From: Bailinhaonella thermotolerans
Lineage (GTDB): Bacteria; Actinomycetota; Actinomycetes; Streptosporangiales; Streptosporangiaceae
DNA: 64,000 bases
Assembly (NCBI RefSeq): GCF_003594875.1
Contig: NZ_QZEY01000028.1
Span: 1-64,000 of the forward strand
Reading direction: 5' to 3'
The position numbers and the translations under genes were made by a program. This document shows, piece by piece, positions 24,812 through 32,677 of the stretch. The notes beneath the pieces are model-generated. The model ran no database searches, was not told where the DNA came from, and worked only from the letters and a program-made list of their open reading frames with translations. The number at the start of each line of letters is the position of its first letter. The stretch's first letter is position 1.

Positions 24812-26422
24812 TCAGTGGGCGGCGCTCAGGTCCAGCTCCTTGACCTTGGGGTCGCCCTCGTCGGCGAAGTAGTCCGCGCGCTTGGTGGCGTCCACGCCGT
24901 CCGCGACCTTGGCGGCGCGGGAGATCAGCGTGACGATCGCGGCGACGAGGAGGTTGACGGCCAGCGCCAGGATGCCGGCGTACAGCGTCATCTTGGTGTC
25001 GAAGCCCAGCTTCTCCAGCGGGAACGCCGAGCCGCCGAAGTGCGCCTTGCCGGAGGCCGGGTTCGGGATCTGGTAGAGCAGCCACATGCCCGCGGCCATG
25101 CCCGCCGCCCATCCGGCGATGAGACCGGCGCGGTGGAACCAGCGGGTGTAGAGGCCGAGGGCCACCGCCGGGAGCGTCTGCAGGATGATGACGCCGCCGA
25201 TGAGCTGCAGGTCGATCGAGAACTGCGGGTCGAGCAGCAGGATGCACAGCACCGCGCCGACCTTGACGACCAGCGAGATCAGCTTGCTGACCTTGGCCTC
25301 GTCGGCGGGGGAGGCGTCCTTGCGGAGGTACTCCTTGTAGATGTTGCGCGTGAACAGGTTCGCCGCGGCGATCGACATGATCGCGGCGGGGACCAGCGCG
25401 CCGATGCCGACGGCGGCGTAGGCCACCCCCGCGAACCAGTCGGGGAACATCTGGTCGAAGAGCTGCGGCACGACGGTGTTGGCGTCGGGCTTGCCGTTCT
25501 CGCCCACGATGGGCTTGATCCCGGCGGAGATCGCCATGAAGCCGAGCAGCGCGATCAGGCCCAGCAGGAAGCTGTAGGCCGGGAGCGCGGACATGTTCCG
25601 CTTGATCACGTCGCGGTTCTTGGACGCGAGCACGCCGGTGAGGCTGTGCGGGTAGAGGAACAGCGCCAGCGCCGACCCGAACGCCAGGGTGATGTACTGG
25701 AGCTGGTTGTTCATGTTGAGCAGCGTGCCGTCGCCCGTGTTGGGGGACGCCTTGAACTTCGCCTCGGCCGCCTCGAAGATCGAGCCCCAGCCGCCCAGCT
25801 TGGCGGGGATGTAGATGACCGCCGCCAGGATCACGATGTAGATCAGCGTGTCCTTGACGAAGGCGATCAGCGCCGGCGCGCGCAGCCCCGACTGGTAGGT
25901 GTACGCCGCCAGGATGGCGAACGCGATGATGATCGGCAGGTGGCCGGTCACGCCCATCGTCTTCAGGACGGCCTCGATGCCGACGAGCTGGAGCGCGATG
26001 TACGGCATGGTCGCCACGATGCCGGTGATCGCGATGACCAGCGCCAGCGTGGGGGAGCCGAACCGGGCCCGCACGAAGTCGGCGGGGGTGACGAACCCGT
26101 GCACGTGCGACACCGACCACATGCGGATCAGCACGAGGAACACCATCGGGTAGATCACGATGGTGTACGGCACGGCGTAGAAGCCGAGCGCGCCGGCGCC
26201 GAAGACCAGCGCGGGCACGGCGACGAAGGTGTAGGCGGTGTACAGGTCGCCGCCGACGAGGAACCAGGTGATCCAGGAGCCGAAGTTGCGGCCGCCCAGG
26301 CCCCACTCGTCCAGGTGCTCCATGGTCGAGGGGCGGCGCCAGCGGGCCGCGACGAAGCCGACGGCGCTGACCAGGACGAACAGCGCGCCGAAGACGATCA
26401 GTTCGGTGATGTGCTCGCTCAC
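24812..26422 (-). CDS. Sodium:solute symporter, monocarboxylate-type (MctP-like)
   Basis: A 536-residue transporter with 13 predicted helices. SSS-family features are WFLVGGDLYTAYTFVAVPAL, the long VHGFVTPADFVRARFG loop, and AAIMSIAAANLFTRNIYKEY in helix 8-9. It fits the MctP branch, which imports acetate, pyruvate, lactate or related acids with a cation. It is coupled by ATGA overlap to the DUF3311 gene, the usual small partner of this branch. Confidence 0.9.
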   Translation of the reverse strand: MSEHITELIVFGALFVLVSAVGFVAARWRRPSTMEHLDEWGLGGRNFGSWITWFLVGGDLYTAYTFVAVPALVFGAGALGFYAVPYTIVIYPMVFLVLIRMWSVSHVHGFVTPADFVRARFGSPTLALVIAITGIVATMPYIALQLVGIEAVLKTMGVTGHLPIIIAFAILAAYTYQSGLRAPALIAFVKDTLIYIVILAAVIYIPAKLGGWGSIFEAAEAKFKASPNTGDGTLLNMNNQLQYITLAFGSALALFLYPHSLTGVLASKNRDVIKRNMSALPAYSFLLGLIALLGFMAISAGIKPIVGENGKPDANTVVPQLFDQMFPDWFAGVAYAAVGIGALVPAAIMSIAAANLFTRNIYKEYLRKDASPADEAKVSKLISLVVKVGAVLCILLLDPQFSIDLQLIGGVIILQTLPAVALGLYTRWFHRAGLIAGWAAGMAAGMWLLYQIPNPASGKAHFGGSAFPLEKLGFDTKMTLYAGILALAVNLLVAAIVTLISRAAKVADGVDATKRADYFADEGDPKVKELDLSAAH

Positions 26423-26646
26423 TCGGCGCTCCGCTTCCGCTTGGTCATCTGGTAGACCACGCTGGTGCAGATGACGCCGAGCACGATGAAGGCGAGCTGG
26501 AGCCAGTAGAAGGCCGGGAAACCCAGCAGGCGCGGCTCATCGAAGTTGAACAGGAACGTCAGCAGGGGGATCACGATCGGCGGGATCAGCAGCCAGTTCC
26601 ACGGGCTGCGATCCCCGGCCCGTTCCTCCGGCGGGGTGTCCGACAT
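26419..26646 (-). CDS. DUF3311 small membrane protein
   Basis: A 75-residue product with two helices (WNWLLIPPIVIPLLTFLFN and FYWLQLAFIVLGVICTSVVY) and a basic tail. This is the DUF3311 pattern; such proteins precede MctP-type symporters and are thought to be accessory subunits. ATG 26646 follows a purine-rich leader. The stop codon overlaps the symporter start. Confidence 0.9.
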   Translation of the reverse strand: MSDTPPEERAGDRSPWNWLLIPPIVIPLLTFLFNFDEPRLLGFPAFYWLQLAFIVLGVICTSVVYQMTKRKRSAE

Positions 26647-26815
26647 GCTCTGCGACCCTTCTCGTATCTCACAATGCGGACACCCCAATGGGTTCGGGGT
26701 GTCCCAATTCCCTGTAGTGACGCCGCAGCATAGTGTCGATCACGGCGACGTCAACAGGGGTGGGAAGGTCACAAGTAGAACAAGCGCCCGTTACCCGCTT
26801 CCCGACATGTGAGAC
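26647..26815. other. Upstream region of the DUF3311-symporter operon
   Basis: AT-richer sequence (ccaattccctgtagtgacgccgcagcatagtgtcgatc) near 26704-26743 is a likely promoter area, but I could not fix -35/-10 boxes with confidence. No gene seen. Confidence 0.4.
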
Positions 26816-26871
26816 GAGGCGGCCCCGGCGTCCCGCGGTCCGTCAGGTCCGCGTTCCGCCGGGGCCGCCTC
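26816..26871 (-). terminator. Large terminator hairpin after the CHAP gene
   Basis: A perfect 15-bp stem, gaggcggccccggcg (26816-26830) with cgccggggccgcctc (26857-26871), has a 26-nt loop. It lies 88 bases downstream of the CHAP gene stop codon on the minus strand. Confidence 0.75.
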
Positions 26872-26959
26872 GCGCACGGCGCGCCGCTCCGTCTCGGGGG
26901 CGGCGCGCCGCTCCGTCTCCGGTACGGCGTGCGGCCGGTCCTCGTGCGGGGCCGGCCGG

Positions 26960-28114
26960 TCAGTCCTCGCCGCGGCGGTCGAGGCGTGCCCGCCGTACCC
27001 GCGCGGAGGCGGCCACGAGCAGCAGGCACAGCAGGATCGCCACGATGCCCGCCGGGTTGACCGGCCAGCCCGCGGGGATCTCCTCGCGGGCGGCGACCGG
27101 GCTGGCCGCCGGGGTGGAGACCGGGCGCGTCTTCAGCACGGCCGAGTCGGCGCAGGTCTGGATCGTCGCGGGGGTCTTGGACGCGGCGGTCACCGCCTTG
27201 GCGGCCTTGACCTTGGGCGCCTGCTGCCGGTCCTCCTCCATCACCCGGAAGGCGCGCTCGGAGTACGGGCGGGGGTGGTCCCGCACGCCCATGCCCGGGC
27301 CCCACTTGGTGATCTCGTACTTGACGTGGATCTTCCACGTGCCGGTCGGCTCGACGATCCGCGGGCCGGGGTTCCAGGAGCCCCCGACCAGGTCGGCGAA
27401 GGTCATGCCGTCCATGTCGAGCATCGTGCCGTCGGAGGAGGGCGCGCCGGGGCCGAGGTCGCCGATGAAGAACTTGGCCTTCTTGCCCTTGTAGTAGACG
27501 TAGCCCTCGGTGCCCTGCGGCCAGCTCGGGCTGGCGAACAGGCCCTTCTGCATGGGCTTGCCGGAGTACGGCGCGCCCGTGTCGCCGTTGATCCCGGACC
27601 CGTCGTCCCAGAAGTAGGTGGCGTCGGTGGTGCCGGTGAGCAGGGGCTTGGCGGTGGTGGCGGCCTTGACCTCGCGCGGCAGGCCGTACCCGGCCACCTG
27701 GCTCTGGTCGCGGACCATCCGCTGGACGGCGACGCCGTTCACGTCGCCCTCGATGGTGTGGATCTTGCCGTTCTCGACCTTCTCCACGATGCCGACCTGG
27801 TCGATGGCCCCGGGCTTCTTCAGGCTCAGGAACGCGACCGCGCCCGGCTCGGGCTTGGTCGACCAGGCGTCATAGCTCTTGAACCAGGCGGCCTGCGAGG
27901 GGGCGTGGGCGAACTGGCCGACGTACTTCTCGGCGCCGGCCCGGTCCGCGGCCCAGGCCACGAAGCTGCCGCACCAGGGCTGCGCCTGCTGGGCGGGTTC
28001 CTTGGAGATCTGCGCGGCGTACCAGTCGCCGTACTTCGTGCGGCCGTCGCCGCCTTCCTTCTGACCGACCTCGTTCTGGGCGGCCTTGAGCAGCCGGGAG
28101 GCGATGGGATCCAA
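26960..28114 (-). CDS. CHAP-fold cell-wall hydrolase-like protein, C-terminal membrane anchor
   Basis: A 384-residue protein. Residues 1-150 form a CHAP/peptidoglycan amidase fold: AAQNEVGQKEGG, nucleophile Cys48 in PWCGSF, and IHTIEGDVNG. The usual His of the (H)VGIV segment is Gln106 here (AIDQVGIVEKV), so activity is doubtful. Residues 155-290 are a separate Gly/Asp-rich domain, and one helix near 355-372 with a basic tail (RVRRARLDRR) looks like a surface anchor. There is no signal peptide. The start is TTG 28114 with AAGGAG upstream. A ydaO-type riboswitch precedes it, typical for cell-wall remodelling genes in actinomycetes. Confidence 0.85.
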   Translation of the reverse strand: MDPIASRLLKAAQNEVGQKEGGDGRTKYGDWYAAQISKEPAQQAQPWCGSFVAWAADRAGAEKYVGQFAHAPSQAAWFKSYDAWSTKPEPGAVAFLSLKKPGAIDQVGIVEKVENGKIHTIEGDVNGVAVQRMVRDQSQVAGYGLPREVKAATTAKPLLTGTTDATYFWDDGSGINGDTGAPYSGKPMQKGLFASPSWPQGTEGYVYYKGKKAKFFIGDLGPGAPSSDGTMLDMDGMTFADLVGGSWNPGPRIVEPTGTWKIHVKYEITKWGPGMGVRDHPRPYSERAFRVMEEDRQQAPKVKAAKAVTAASKTPATIQTCADSAVLKTRPVSTPAASPVAAREEIPAGWPVNPAGIVAILLCLLLVAASARVRRARLDRRGED

Positions 28115-28133
28115 AGAGTGGCTCTTTCTCCTT

Positions 28134-28245
28134 GCCCGCCTACCGGGTTAGCTGACGGGTTCGGGCCAGGAGACGCCCTACCGCCGGCGTGCGGCGGATT
28201 CACCCCAGGGAGCGTTGGGTCCCCGGCTCCGCGCGACGCCGGCCC
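28134..28245 (-). promoter_or_regulatory. ydaO-yuaA type (c-di-AMP) riboswitch
   Basis: On the minus strand the conserved aptamer blocks occur in order: GAGCCGGGGACCC (about 28230-28218), GGGGTGAATCCGCC (28206-28193), CCCGTCAGCTAACCC (28159-28145), and the closing GGTAGGCG (about 28144-28137). Twenty bases then lead to the TTG start of the CHAP gene. Boundaries are approximate. ydaO aptamers bind c-di-AMP and in actinomycetes usually switch off cell-wall hydrolase genes; that role is inferred here. Confidence 0.85.
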
Positions 28246-28320
28246 GGTGATGTCCGGGCCGTCCCTTGGGCGGCGCGCGAGATTCGGCGGCCGATCGGGC
28301 GCCCTCCGGGTGAGAGCTGA

Positions 28321-28334
28321 TTACCGATCGGTAA
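28321..28334. promoter_or_regulatory. Perfect palindrome TTACCGATCGGTAA
   Basis: A 14-bp perfect palindrome lies about 75 bases upstream of the riboswitch, in or near the promoter of the CHAP gene and just past the stop codon of the convergently positioned CMD gene. Its form is typical of TetR-family operators. The binding protein is unknown. Confidence 0.5.
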
Positions 28335-28386
28335 CGGGCAGCCTAGTAAATAGGTGACAAAAATGCCCAATCCTGGACATAAAGAT

Positions 28387-29034
28387 CTACCTTCGGGCCT
28401 CGCCGGCGACCTCGTCGGCGATGTCGCGCGTGCCGTACCCCTCGGGCGCGGGCACCTCCACGACGGGCTCCGGCCGGTCGTCGAACTCCAGCCGCAGCGC
28501 CCGGGACATCGTGGCGTGCATCTCGTAGAGGCAGACGATGTAGGTCAGCTCCAGGATCCGCTCGTCCGCCAGGTGCCGCCGCAGGACGTCGAAGACCTCG
28601 TCGGCCACCCGGCCGCCGTCGAGCACGAGCGCGTCGGTGTAGGCGAGCACCGCCCGCTCCAGCTCGTCGTAGTGCTCCGACACCTGCCAGGACGGGATCG
28701 CCGCGATCTTCTCCTCCGGCACGCCCAGCGCCCGCATCTGCTTGCAGTGCTGCGAGAACACGAACTGGCTGCCCCGCGCCCACCCGGCCCGGGTCTGCCC
28801 CAGCTCGCGCAGCACCGGGTCCAGCTTCGACTCCCGGTAGAGCTGGAACCCCTTCACGCAGTGCCTGAAGATCACCGGATCCAGCGCGAAGACCGTCCAC
28901 CACGTGCCGGGGCTCCCGGTCGCCGTGCCCGGCTCGGCCGCCGGATCGCGGTCCTCGCCGAAGAGGCGGTCATAGAAGAAGCGGACGAGGTCGTCGGTCA
29001 CCTCGGCACGGCTGACCTGGCGCAGGCGGGGCAT
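28387..29034 (-). CDS. Carboxymuconolactone decarboxylase/AhpD-like protein
   Basis: A 215-residue all-helical protein of the CMD family. The AhpD-type core reads RGSQFVFSQHCKQMRALGVP followed by VLAYTDALVLDGGRV and ELTYIVCLYEM. Only one Cys of the AhpD CxxC is present (SQHC), so peroxidase activity is uncertain. ATG 29034 follows AAAGGAC. It lies 146 bases after the VOC gene on the same strand; the two may act in one aromatic or gamma-lactone pathway. Confidence 0.82.
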   Translation of the reverse strand: MPRLRQVSRAEVTDDLVRFFYDRLFGEDRDPAAEPGTATGSPGTWWTVFALDPVIFRHCVKGFQLYRESKLDPVLRELGQTRAGWARGSQFVFSQHCKQMRALGVPEEKIAAIPSWQVSEHYDELERAVLAYTDALVLDGGRVADEVFDVLRRHLADERILELTYIVCLYEMHATMSRALRLEFDDRPEPVVEVPAPEGYGTRDIADEVAGEARR

Positions 29035-29180
29035 GACGGCGTCCTTTCGGGCGAGCGGCGAGAGGGGCTTGCCGGAGCCGGACCGGCCGGCGGGGGCGTA
29101 CGGCCGCGCGGCGGGGTGGTCGTTCGTCCGGCGGGGGGGCGTCCGGCGGGGTGCGGCCGGCGGGGGTGCGGCCGGTGGGG

Positions 29181-29738
29181 TCAGACGGTGCGGTCGGCGG
29201 CGGTCCTGGGCTCGTGCCGCACGTCGGAGGGCAGGCCCAGCTCACGCTGCCAGCAGGCGAACTCGATCAGGATGCCGTCGGGGTCCTTGAAGTAGATCGA
29301 CCGCACGAACACCCCGTCGTGGACCTCGGGGGCCACCCCGAACTCGCTGTCGTCGTGGTTGAGCAGCACGCCCACGTCCACGCCCTTGGCGATCAGCCGG
29401 TCGCGGTACTCCTCGATCCTCTCCGGGGGCACGTCGAAGGCGATGTGGTTCATGGAGCCCACCGCCGACAGCAGCTCGCCCCGGTCGGGCAGGCCCTTGG
29501 GCGCGGAAACCCCGGGCACCGGCTCGGGCGCGTCGGGGAACCAGAAGAACGCCAGCGCGTTCCCGCCGCCGCAGTCGAAGAAGAAGTGCTGGCCCCAGCC
29601 CATCGGCAGCTCGATCGTCTTGATCAGCGGCATGCCGAGCACGCCCGAGTAGAAGTCCACGGTGCGCTTCATGTCGGAGCAGACCAGGGCGAGGTGGTTG
29701 ACCCCCCGCAGCTCGAACTCCTCGTTCGTACGGCCCAC
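29181..29738 (-). CDS. VOC-family dioxygenase/glyoxalase-like protein
   Basis: A 185-residue VOC protein with two beta-alpha-beta-beta-beta modules. Likely metal ligands are His in GVNHLALVC (near residue 15), His in MNHIAFDVP, and Glu in DGILIEFACW. The segment VRSIYFKDPDGILIEF is typical of the metal-binding class that includes extradiol dioxygenases. GTG 29738 follows GGGAGGAGG. It probably shares an operon with the CMD gene. Substrate unknown. Confidence 0.85.
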   Translation of the reverse strand: MGRTNEEFELRGVNHLALVCSDMKRTVDFYSGVLGMPLIKTIELPMGWGQHFFFDCGGGNALAFFWFPDAPEPVPGVSAPKGLPDRGELLSAVGSMNHIAFDVPPERIEEYRDRLIAKGVDVGVLLNHDDSEFGVAPEVHDGVFVRSIYFKDPDGILIEFACWQRELGLPSDVRHEPRTAADRTV

Positions 29739-29850
29739 GGCGGCCTCCTCCCCGCGGGCGTCGGCGCGCCCGGCGGTAACCGGTCACTTATCCCTCCACA
29801 ATAGGGCCTCGCGGCCCGCGCGTCCCCCTGCCGTATCCCGCCGGGGCTGG

Positions 29851-29856
29851 TACCAT
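29851..29856 (+). promoter_or_regulatory. -10 element before the Trp leader peptide
   Basis: TACCAT matches the TANNNT -10 pattern and ends 6 bases before ATG 29863. The leader peptide would therefore be translated from the very 5' end of the transcript. No convincing -35 was found. Confidence 0.5.
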
Positions 29857-29862
29857 CGGCGC

Positions 29863-29898
29863 ATGCGATCCCGAAACGCCATGTGGTGGCGCCGCTAG
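29863..29898 (+). CDS. trpL: Trp leader peptide
   Basis: An 11-codon frame encodes MRSRNAMWWRR. The two adjacent Trp codons (29884-29889) are the attenuator control codons: stalling there when Trp-tRNA is scarce changes downstream RNA folding. The frame ends in TAG inside the first hairpin (gcgccgc/gcggcgc, 29889-29908), and a terminator follows before trpEG. Confidence 0.85.
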   Translation: MRSRNAMWWRR

Positions 29899-29938
29899 CA
29901 GGCGGCGCGGGATTCGCACACCCCAAGGCAAATCGAGC

Positions 29939-29963
29939 AGCCGCCCCCGCCGGGCGGCTTTTT
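29939..29963 (+). terminator. Trp attenuator terminator
   Basis: Arms agccgccc (29939-29946) and gggcggct (29952-29959) form an 8-bp GC-rich stem with a 5-nt loop, followed by a run of five T residues. Together with the leader peptide it forms a classic transcription attenuator upstream of trpEG. Confidence 0.85.
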
Positions 29964-29991
29964 CGTTGTCCACCGGGGGCCACGAGGCGGA

Positions 29992-32175
29992 GTGAGCGTG
30001 GACACAGCGGAATTCCAGTCGGCGGAGTACCTGACCGCGGGCGGCGTGCATGTGACGCGGCGGGTCGCCGCGGTCTCGGAGCAGGAACTCGAGGACGTGA
30101 TCACCGCGGTGGGGACCCGCCGCGGCGGCGTCCTGTCCTCGGGCATGGAGTATCCCGGCCGGTACAGCCGCTGGCACCTCGGCTATGTGGACCCCTGCCT
30201 GGAGGTGGTCGCCCGGGGCCGGCGCATCGAGGCCCGCGCGCTCAACGACCGCGGCCGGGTCGTGCTCCCGGTCGTCGCGAGCTGCCTGCTCGCCGTGGGC
30301 AAGCCGACCGGCGAGCCGACGGCCGACCGGGTCGAGGTGCACGTCCCCGAGAGCGAGGAGATCCTCCCCGAGGAGCTGCGCAGCCGCCGCGCCACCGTCT
30401 TCTCGGCGTTGCGCGAGGTCGTCGCCGCCTTCAAGGGCGAGGACCCGCACCTGGGCCTGTACGGCGCGTTCGGCTACGACCTGGCCCTCCAGTTCGAGCC
30501 GCTCAAGCTCGCCAAGGAGCGCCCGGGCGACCAGCGCGACCTGGTGCTCCACCTGCCCGACCGGGTGCTGGTCATCGACCGCAAGCGCGAGACCAGCCTG
30601 GAGTTCCTCTACGAGTTCGCCGTGGACGGGGTGTCCACCGCCGGTCTGCCGCGCGAGGGGGAGACCGCCCCGCCCCGGCCGGCCAGGGAGATCCCGCCCG
30701 CGCCCGTCCCCGGGACGTACGCCCAGATGGTGCGCGACGCCAAGGAGCGGTTCGTGCGCGGCGACCTGTTCGAGACCACGCCCAGCCAGGTCTTCCACGC
30801 CTCCTGCGAGTCGCCCTCGGACTTCTTCCGCCACCTGCGGCTCACCAACCCCGCCCCGTTCGAGTTCATCTTCAACCTCGGCGACGGCGAGCACCTGGTC
30901 GGCGCGTCCCCCGAGATGTACGTCCGGGTGTCGGGGGACCGGGTGGAGACCTGCCCCATCGCCGGGACGATCGCGCGCGGCGCCAACCCGGTCGAGGACG
31001 CCGAGAACATCCGCACCATCCTCAGCTCCGTCAAGGAGGAGTCGGAGCTGACGATGTGCACCGACGTGGACCGCAACGACAAGTCGCGCATCTGCGTCCC
31101 CGGCAGCGTCAAGGTCATCGGCCGCCGCCAGATCGAGATGTACTCCCGCCTCATCCACACCGTGGACCACATCGAGGGCCGCCTGCGGCCGGAGTTCGAC
31201 GCGCTCGACGCGTTCCTCACCCACATGTGGGCGGTCACCGTCACCGGCGCGCCCAAGACCTGGGCCATGCAGTTCATCGAGGACCACGAGCCGGACCCCC
31301 GCCGCTGGTACGGCGGGGCCGTCGGCTACGTCGGCTTCGACGGCTCCATGAACACCGGCCTGACCCTGCGCACCGCCCAGATCCGCGACGGCGTGGCCTC
31401 GGTCCGCGCCGGGGCGACGCTGCTGTACGACTCCGACCCCGAGGCCGAGGAGCGCGAGACCGAGCTCAAGGCCAGCGCCCTGCTCGGCGCCCTGGCCGCG
31501 GCCACCTCCCGGCCCGCGGCCGCCGCGGAGGCCGTGCCGGACGGGCCCGCCGCGGGGGAGCGGCCGGGCAGCGGGCTGACCGTGCTGCTCGTGGACCACG
31601 AGGACTCCTTCGTCAACACGCTCGCCGACTACTTCCGCCAGCAGGACGCCTCGGTGACCACGCTGCGGCACGGGTTCCCGCTCGCGATGCTCGACGAGAT
31701 CGCGCCCGATCTGGTGGTCCTGTCGCCCGGCCCCGGCTGGCCGTCCGACTTCGGCACCACGGCGCTGCTCGACGCGGTGTACGCCAGGGGGCTGCCGGTC
31801 TTCGGGGTGTGCCTCGGGCTCCAGGCGATGGTCGAGCACGCCGGTGGCGAGCTGTCGCTGCTGGGCGAGCCCGAGCACGGCAAGCGCGGGCGCGTGGGCG
31901 TGCTGGAGCCCGGCGAGCTGCTGGCCGGGCTGCCCGCGGAGTTCACCGCGGCGCGGTACCACTCGCTGCACGCCAGGACGGAGGGCGTGCGCGGGTTCGC
32001 CGTCACCGCCACGACCCCGGACGGCGCGGTCATGGCGATCGAGGACCCCGGCAACCGGCGGTTCGCGGTGCAGTTCCACCCCGAGTCGATCCTGTCCACC
32101 GAGGGTGGCGCGGGCGCGCGGATCATCGCCAACGTGCTGCGCGCGTGCCGTCCCGAGGCCGTGCGCGGAAACTGA
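29992..32175 (+). CDS. trpEG: Anthranilate synthase, fused components I and II
   Basis: A 727-residue fusion. Residues 1-500 are the TrpE part: chorismate-binding motifs IAGTIARGANPVEDAENIRT and VDRNDKSRICVPGSVKVIG. Residues about 520-727 are the TrpG glutaminase with Cys607 (FGVCLGLQ), His696 and Glu698 (QFHPES). It makes anthranilate from chorismate and glutamine. The N-terminus (EYPGRYSRWHLGYVDPCLE) is of the rhizobial/Streptomyces fused type. Starts GTG 29992 or GTG 29998 both lie after GAGGCGG. The attenuator argues for a role in Trp biosynthesis; fused trpEG genes under attenuation are known in Streptomyces. Confidence 0.92.
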   Translation: MSVDTAEFQSAEYLTAGGVHVTRRVAAVSEQELEDVITAVGTRRGGVLSSGMEYPGRYSRWHLGYVDPCLEVVARGRRIEARALNDRGRVVLPVVASCLLAVGKPTGEPTADRVEVHVPESEEILPEELRSRRATVFSALREVVAAFKGEDPHLGLYGAFGYDLALQFEPLKLAKERPGDQRDLVLHLPDRVLVIDRKRETSLEFLYEFAVDGVSTAGLPREGETAPPRPAREIPPAPVPGTYAQMVRDAKERFVRGDLFETTPSQVFHASCESPSDFFRHLRLTNPAPFEFIFNLGDGEHLVGASPEMYVRVSGDRVETCPIAGTIARGANPVEDAENIRTILSSVKEESELTMCTDVDRNDKSRICVPGSVKVIGRRQIEMYSRLIHTVDHIEGRLRPEFDALDAFLTHMWAVTVTGAPKTWAMQFIEDHEPDPRRWYGGAVGYVGFDGSMNTGLTLRTAQIRDGVASVRAGATLLYDSDPEAEERETELKASALLGALAAATSRPAAAAEAVPDGPAAGERPGSGLTVLLVDHEDSFVNTLADYFRQQDASVTTLRHGFPLAMLDEIAPDLVVLSPGPGWPSDFGTTALLDAVYARGLPVFGVCLGLQAMVEHAGGELSLLGEPEHGKRGRVGVLEPGELLAGLPAEFTAARYHSLHARTEGVRGFAVTATTPDGAVMAIEDPGNRRFAVQFHPESILSTEGGAGARIIANVLRACRPEAVRGN

Positions 32176-32257
32176 AAACGCCCCGTTCACGTGCGGATAT
32201 GGCGGCGGTAAACCCCCGGCGATGATTAGTCGCCATTTCGTCGGGGAAACCGCCGCC

Positions 32258-32401
32258 ATGGGTACTTTGCTATTTATCATCGCGGCGATCCTCGTGATCG
32301 CCGGGGTCGTGTCCCTTCTCCGCGGACAGCTCCTCTGGGGCATCGTCCTCATCGTCGTCGGCCTGCTGGTCGGCCCGGGCGGCTACAGCATCTTCGGGTA
32401 G
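32258..32401 (+). CDS. GPGG-motif small membrane protein
   Basis: A 47-residue product with two hydrophobic segments (LLFIIAAILVIAGVVSLL and LLWGIVLIVVGLLVG) ending GPGGYSIFG. The ending gives this actinomycete small-protein family its name; its function is unknown. It starts at ATG 32258. It lies 82 bases after trpEG and may have its own promoter. Confidence 0.8.
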   Translation: MGTLLFIIAAILVIAGVVSLLRGQLLWGIVLIVVGLLVGPGGYSIFG

Positions 32402-32677
32402 CGCCCCATCACCGGCCGGAGCGGCCGTACGGCCGCTGAGCTTCGGCCGAGTCTCCGGCACGGGGTCCGCCGGAGGCCCGGCCGAGGGAGCGGGCGGGGG
32501 TGAGCGGACGTCTCTCCGGGCGTTCTGACCCACATTCGTGGCCCGGGTCCGCGAAACCCCCGCCCCGCTCCCGCCCCAACTACCGGGCACGGAACCCCGC
32601 CCCGCCGTACAGTCCTACAGACGGGGGCGCGGGGGACCGCGCGCCCGACGCGGATCACGTGGACACGGGGCGGGAGA

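Noticed and set aside
28387-29034. Classical AhpD peroxidase
   Set aside because: The CxxC active-site pair is reduced to a single Cys (SQHC), so only the broader CMD family is claimed.
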